Below, piece by piece: positions 60,181 to 64,000 of a stretch of 64,000 bases of DNA (position 1 is the first letter of the stretch; the number at the start of each line of letters is the position of its first letter). The position numbers were made by a program, and so were the translations under genes. The stretch lies in assembly GCA_038845865.1 (NCBI GenBank), contig JAWBQJ010000006.1:39441-103440 (forward strand), read 5' to 3'. The notes below the pieces were generated by a model. The model did no database searches and had not been told where the DNA came from. It worked only from the letters and a program-made list of their open reading frames with translations. Source of the DNA: Desulfurococcaceae archaeon (lineage in GTDB: Archaea; Thermoproteota; Thermoprotei_A; Sulfolobales; Desulfurococcaceae).

Positions 60181-61043
60181 AATTAAAGGCTTTCATACCA
60201 CGTAGAATGTATAAGCCGGTATCGATAACGGGCTCCTGGTGCTCGCTGAACTGCAGGTTTTGTAGTAGAAAATACCTAGAAAACATGGTACACGTGAACC
60301 CGGCAAACTTTACCAAGGTTGCTTACGAGCTGTATTCTAGTGGTGTTAGAGGCGTACTAATAAGTGGTGGTTTTAGACAGGACGCTACACTGCCGGTTGA
60401 GCCGTACGTGGAGAAAATATGTGAGGTTAAAAGGCGGCTTGATCTCGTTGTGAGCATGCACTTGGGGCTCGTGAGAGATAGGGGTATTCTCACCGGCTTG
60501 AAGGACTGTATCGACGTGGTTGACTACGAGTTTACTTTAAGTAGCTACATCGTCAACGAAATCAGAGGGTTAAGGTTTAGCCCTGAAAAGTACGCTGAAG
60601 CCCTTAGCTTAATGCTAGAAGAGGGGTTGCACGTTGTTCCTCACATCTTTACGTGGCACCCTCAGATCAAGAACGGCGACCTAGCTAAAGAGCTAAAAGT
60701 ACTGAAGGAGTTCGGGGTTAACGAGGTAACGCTTCTAGTGTTCATAGACAATGAGTATGTTGAGCGCAGGGAGCACTTAGCCGAGAAAGTTCTAAAAAAC
60801 ATCGAGTATGCGCGGGCAGCGTTTCCAGGTAAACTATATATGGGTTGTATGAGGCCAGCATGGATAAAACCCCTACTGGACCCCGTCCTAGTAAAACAAG
60901 ACCTCGTTGACAGAATAGCAAACCCCTATCATAGTGTTCTCAAAGAGCACAGAGGTATAGATATACTTGATGCCTGCTGTTCCATACCAGAACACCTAAC
61001 TTCCAGGTTCGAGTTAAAGCTTTCGATAACAAGTAGCCACTAG
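60177..61043 (+). CDS. Radical SAM protein, second lipoyl synthase component (LipS1/LipS2 type)
   Basis: A 288-residue protein with CSLNCRFC (CxxxCxxC) and the SAM region LISGGFRQDA. Further cysteines (MGCMRPAW, DACCSIPEH) could bind an auxiliary cluster. The ATG overlaps the previous stop (ATGA), so both are translated together, as expected for partners inserting the two sulfurs of lipoate. Which of the pair is LipS1 cannot be settled here. Confidence 0.83.
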   Translation: MKLKAFIPRRMYKPVSITGSWCSLNCRFCSRKYLENMVHVNPANFTKVAYELYSSGVRGVLISGGFRQDATLPVEPYVEKICEVKRRLDLVVSMHLGLVRDRGILTGLKDCIDVVDYEFTLSSYIVNEIRGLRFSPEKYAEALSLMLEEGLHVVPHIFTWHPQIKNGDLAKELKVLKEFGVNEVTLLVFIDNEYVERREHLAEKVLKNIEYARAAFPGKLYMGCMRPAWIKPLLDPVLVKQDLVDRIANPYHSVLKEHRGIDILDACCSIPEHLTSRFELKLSITSSH

Positions 61044-61212
61044 TTTGGGCCCTGACAGTAAAATGCTAGTTTAGTAGAGTACGATAATCCGTAACTTAAA
61101 CATATCAATGGTTACCAAGTAATTGCGAGTGCCCGGAGATCAGGCTATAGGGGGTTACACACGGTGGAAGCTGAGTTCACGAGCTGGAGAACGTGTTCAA
61201 AGAGGCGGTAAG

Positions 61213-61221
61213 TATATATAA
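61213..61221 (+). promoter_or_regulatory. TATA box of the beta-propeller gene
   Basis: TATATATAA, centred about 38 nt before the chosen GTG start. The upstream gap from 61044 shows nothing else I can support. Confidence 0.6.
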
Positions 61222-61254
61222 TAGTAGAGTGAAGTGGTAATTTGTGGTGAAACA

Positions 61255-62949
61255 GTGAAGTTTAAAATCGCTCTCATAGTTTTCCTCATTACTATACTAC
61301 TCGTATCCTATATTGCACTAATCTACTGGAGGCCGGCTGAAGCCCCTAAGAAACCTAGAAAGATACGTATAGAGCCCGCTCCTGCCACTAGAACACCTGA
61401 GCCTCTACCAAGCGATTTTCTCCCGATGAAGCTGTCATGGAGTGTAGAGAAAAGTAATGTAAGGACAGATATGTTTTACGCCGGGGGGGTTCCAAGGCGG
61501 CCTGAAGTTGTTCTCAGAGTCAATGTCTCCGCAAACATTGTAGGAAAACTCGCTGAAGCGATTGTTGAAGGCGATAAGCTCTTCTTAGCTGATGGTGAGG
61601 GGGTATATGCATTGAACAGGACCACGGGCGACCTCGTATGGGGGGTCGAAGTATACTTCGACAGCCTTGAACAGAGGGCAGTGCGAGGTCCCGGCCCCAT
61701 AATTAGGTGGAGGGCTCTTGGACTTTGGGGGTTCGTAAAAGCCTATGGTATTGGAAAACACTTGTATGTAGCTACATCTTCTCGTATCCTATCCCACGGG
61801 GAGGAAGACTCGTACCTTCTAGCAATAGATAAAGATAGCGGTGAAGTCGTCTGGAAAGTGAAGTTAGAGTCAGGGGAAGGAGCCTCTTCCAAGTCTTCAG
61901 TAACCTCAAACCTCATAGTAACTAATGGCAGGATATTTATTGGAAGCATTGGTCCCGAAGGATACGTTTTCGTGGTCAGTGAGAGCGGGGAGATTCTGTG
62001 GCGTAGGAGCGTTGGAGGAAATGTGAGAGGATTAGCTTATGGAGATGGAAAGCTGTTTGTAACATCAGAATACAGTAAGAAGCTCCACGCACTTAATCCA
62101 GAAAGTGGAGAGCTCCTGTGGATCTACGAGCACGACTCCGAGCTCATGACTCCATCTTACGGGAGCGGGAGGTTAATTGCTGTTGATTCCCTAGGAAACA
62201 TGTTAGCTATTTCCACTAATGGGGAGCTCCTCTGGAAGAAGCCTCTTGGAATAGGAAGTGACGTTAACACTAACTCCTACGTGGCACTGAGCAGTAGCTA
62301 CGTGTACGCTACTAGAGGTCTCGGTGAAAGACCTAGAAATCTCTACATACTAGACTTCAATGGAAATACTGTGGGGAACTTCACATTAAATATCGATGAA
62401 GATGGGGGTACGCCAGCCGTATCTCAAGACATTGTAGTTCTACCGGTGTTGAAGAAAAATGGTGAAAGCAAGGTATACTTGCTGTGGAGGGGCCTCCACA
62501 GTCTCGGTGAGTTCTACTTTGCTGAGTGTAGTGGTAGTGGCTGGATGCCTAAAGTTAGCATTGCTTACGGAGAAATACTCGTAGTTGCCTGCCCGAGCAC
62601 TCTTTACAAGTTATCAGACACAAGGAAACCCACTATAAGCAGTGTCGAGGCTTCATATAATGGAGTGCTAGTCGTGAAAGCCAAGGCTTACGACGTGGAG
62701 AGCGCTTTGTACAAAGTGCTACTCGTTTACAGCATAAACAATTCCCAGTGGATCTATAAGGAAATGAACGTCACAGCAAATTACGTGACGGAACCTATTG
62801 GAGGCCACGGCCTGGAAGAAGAAGTCTACGTTGCCGAAATACCAGTAGAAGTCGCCAGAATAGAGCTGTATGTAGTTGCCGTAGACAACGTAGGAAACCA
62901 CGAGGTATCAGACGTCTATGGATATGAAACTTCCTATGGAGAAGGCTAG
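61255..62949 (+). CDS. Membrane-anchored PQQ-type beta-propeller protein
   Basis: 564 residues from GTG 61255 (TGGTGA 5 nt before; GTG 61234 is the longer alternative). One N-terminal helix (IALIVFLITILLVSYIALIYW) exports it, a Pro-rich spacer follows, and residues 80-440 repeat the propeller blade pattern (GVYALNRTTGDLVWGV, YLLAIDKDSGEVVWKV, LHALNPESGELLWIY, MLAISTNGELLWKK). Residues about 460-560 look like an Ig-like beta domain. No PQQ-binding residues can be assigned; an S-layer-associated or protein-assembly role is equally possible. Confidence 0.88.
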   Translation: MKFKIALIVFLITILLVSYIALIYWRPAEAPKKPRKIRIEPAPATRTPEPLPSDFLPMKLSWSVEKSNVRTDMFYAGGVPRRPEVVLRVNVSANIVGKLAEAIVEGDKLFLADGEGVYALNRTTGDLVWGVEVYFDSLEQRAVRGPGPIIRWRALGLWGFVKAYGIGKHLYVATSSRILSHGEEDSYLLAIDKDSGEVVWKVKLESGEGASSKSSVTSNLIVTNGRIFIGSIGPEGYVFVVSESGEILWRRSVGGNVRGLAYGDGKLFVTSEYSKKLHALNPESGELLWIYEHDSELMTPSYGSGRLIAVDSLGNMLAISTNGELLWKKPLGIGSDVNTNSYVALSSSYVYATRGLGERPRNLYILDFNGNTVGNFTLNIDEDGGTPAVSQDIVVLPVLKKNGESKVYLLWRGLHSLGEFYFAECSGSGWMPKVSIAYGEILVVACPSTLYKLSDTRKPTISSVEASYNGVLVVKAKAYDVESALYKVLLVYSINNSQWIYKEMNVTANYVTEPIGGHGLEEEVYVAEIPVEVARIELYVVAVDNVGNHEVSDVYGYETSYGEG

Positions 62950-63309
62950 TAACTAGGCACGCTGTTTTTGTTTTTATAACCAGTCCTCTCAGCGCATTGA
63001 ACATCGATGATACTTTCTTCGAGGAGTAGCATTTAAGTCACTAATTCCAATTCAGTTCTTAAAACAAGTAGAAAACCAATATGTAGAGAAAAGTGGGAAA
63101 GCTCTCATCACGTACTGGGCACAAGGAAGTAGCTCATTGAAAAGCACGTGCTAAGCAACGAGGATAGGCAGACCTGAAATGAGAAGTAAAGTAAGCTTAA
63201 AGAACGACCAGTAATTTACCACACGGGGGTTTCTCAGAGCGAAGTTGTTTCAGACCTAACCAGGAACTTTTTAAACTTAGGTATCTAAATGAATATATTG
63301 GTGGCTTGG
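62950..63309. other. Intergenic region, 360 bases
   Basis: It starts with a T-rich stretch (GCTGTTTTTGTTTTTATAAC, 62961-62980) able to end the propeller transcript. The middle shows no reading frame, C/D boxes or repeats. It ends with TTTTTAAAC (63268-63276), the likely TATA of the next gene. Confidence 0.6.
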
Positions 63310-64000
63310 GTGCCCAACTCCCTTCCACGGTGGGTTCTCAACGACTATATTAAGCTTAGAGCTTATTTTGGCGAAAGGCCTTTTACTGTTGATGATGCTT
63401 CTAAGGTCTTAGAGAAGCCTTTGGATACAGTAATGGTTCTTATAAGCCACCTCAGTAGAGGTAACCTGGTGAACGTAGCGGTAGATCCCGAGAACCCTAA
63501 GAAGAAAATCTACGCTCTTCGACCAATACCCGTTACGAGAGGAGACCTTGAAGGCATTCTAAAGAAAGCAGCAGACTTGATAAGAACACGCGTAGACTAT
63601 TCTTTCATACTCGTCTTACTCTTCTACAAGAGGATAAGCGACCAGTGGAAGCTTGAGTATGAGGTTACCGTTAAGAAGCTTGTTGAAGAAGGCTATTCAA
63701 CTCAGGAGGCTGGAGGCTTAGCAAAAGAAGAGTTCTTCCACCAGTTCAAAATACCAGAGGAATACCTATGGGATAACATAGTTAAGCACAAGGGAGAACT
63801 ACACGTATTCTTCTCTGAAGCTCTCAAGAAACTCGGAGAACTAAACCCCGATCTGAGAGCAATATTCGACAACTTCGACTTCCACCAGTTCGCCTCAAGC
63901 AGGGAGAACACGGAGATACTCAGGCAACTGGTAGAGTTGTTCGACTCAGTACCCTTGATTGATGTATCGCCCGACATCCTTGGAGACGCCTACGAGTGGC
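63310..64000 (+). CDS. hsdM: Type I restriction-modification methyltransferase HsdM, N-terminal part
   Basis: An open frame of at least 230 residues running off the window. Residues 1-60 (WVLNDYIKLRAYFGERPFTV, SKVLEKPLDTVMVLISHLSRG) form a winged-helix-like module that is not part of standard HsdM. From about 75 it is the HsdM N-terminal helical domain (YSFILVLLFYKRISDQW), ending with SPDILGDAYEW just before the SAM-binding domain. TATA at 63268 predicts transcription near 63298, so GTG 63310 with GGTGG at 63300-63304 is preferred; GTG 63301 and ATG 63289 are in frame. The hsdS/hsdR genes would lie beyond the window. Confidence 0.88.
   Translation, partial: MPNSLPRWVLNDYIKLRAYFGERPFTVDDASKVLEKPLDTVMVLISHLSRGNLVNVAVDPENPKKKIYALRPIPVTRGDLEGILKKAADLIRTRVDYSFILVLLFYKRISDQWKLEYEVTVKKLVEEGYSTQEAGGLAKEEFFHQFKIPEEYLWDNIVKHKGELHVFFSEALKKLGELNPDLRAIFDNFDFHQFASSRENTEILRQLVELFDSVPLIDVSPDILGDAYEW

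Noticed and set aside
58081..61069. The 13-mer AGTAAAATGCTAG occurs on both sides of the lipoate cluster (58081-58093 and 61057-61069)
   Set aside because: In 64 kb several 13-base repeats are expected by chance; no target-site or integrase features accompany it, so it is not called an attachment site.
1..64000. CRISPR arrays, insertion sequences, rRNA genes
   Set aside because: No regularly spaced repeats, transposase-like frames or rRNA stretches were found in any part of the window.

Overview
This window looks like a chromosome segment of a hyperthermophilic crenarchaeote (Thermoproteota), most likely Desulfurococcales-like. The evidence is two-subunit topoisomerase VI, RadA, L39e, LX (L18a), S19e, PDCD5 and Nep1, a crenarchaeal-type archaellum operon (no flaCDE, ArnR-like regulator), TATA boxes with short leaders, many GTG/TTG starts, C/D box guide RNAs, and three tRNA genes without encoded CCA, one of them interrupted. 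No IS element, prophage or CRISPR array was seen. The only mobile element is an intein.

Layout. 1-1263: part of a structured RNA (possibly RNase P RNA), a C/D box sRNA on the minus strand, a membrane protein and an L24e-like zinc-finger protein. 1300-6030: a second C/D sRNA, a HIT protein, radA, thrS, an ASCH-domain protein, a zinc ribbon and a third C/D sRNA. 6237-10597: top6B-top6A, with a large intein splitting the catalytic metal-binding motif of subunit A. 10744-13958: a small type IV pilus operon (pilin, ATPase, platform protein). 14138-17857: a three-repeat membrane protein, tRNA-Arg and alaS. 18001-25520: a minus-strand information-processing operon (rnp4, CRM protein, S19e, PDCD5, L39e, L31e, aIF6, LX, prefoldin alpha, ftsY, secE, spt5, L11, L1, L10, L12). 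25608-30558: nep1, then a deoxynucleotide operon (nrdD, its activase, thyX, dcd). 30615-34979: tRNA-Glu with a 28-nt insertion, and a helicase / small membrane protein / SfsA operon. 35483-40551: a first HAAT-type (branched-chain amino acid) ABC transporter, split into divergent operons. 40760-42979: tRNA-Gly and sufC-sufB. 43113-50040: archaellum operon read flaB to flaJ on the minus strand, followed at 50592-51455 by a membrane-anchored winged-helix regulator resembling ArnR. 51612-57903: a DHH phosphoesterase, a small unknown protein and a second complete HAAT transporter. 58098-61043: divergent lipoate cluster (lplB-lplA facing two radical SAM proteins of LipS1/LipS2 type). 61255-62949: a membrane-anchored PQQ-type beta-propeller. 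63310-end: the start of a type I restriction-modification HsdM.

Together the genes describe an anaerobic, motile, piliated peptide- or amino-acid-using archaeon: oxygen-independent class III ribonucleotide reductase, flavin-dependent thymidylate synthase, SUF Fe-S assembly feeding several radical SAM enzymes, two amino-acid importers, and de novo lipoate attachment. The most notable observations are the intein with apparently dead endonuclease motifs in topoisomerase VI A, three C/D sRNAs whose guides match conserved rRNA, a tRNA insertion outside the anticodon loop, an apparently split FlaX position in the archaellum operon, the lipoate cluster, and a helicase-membrane protein-SfsA operon of unknown purpose.
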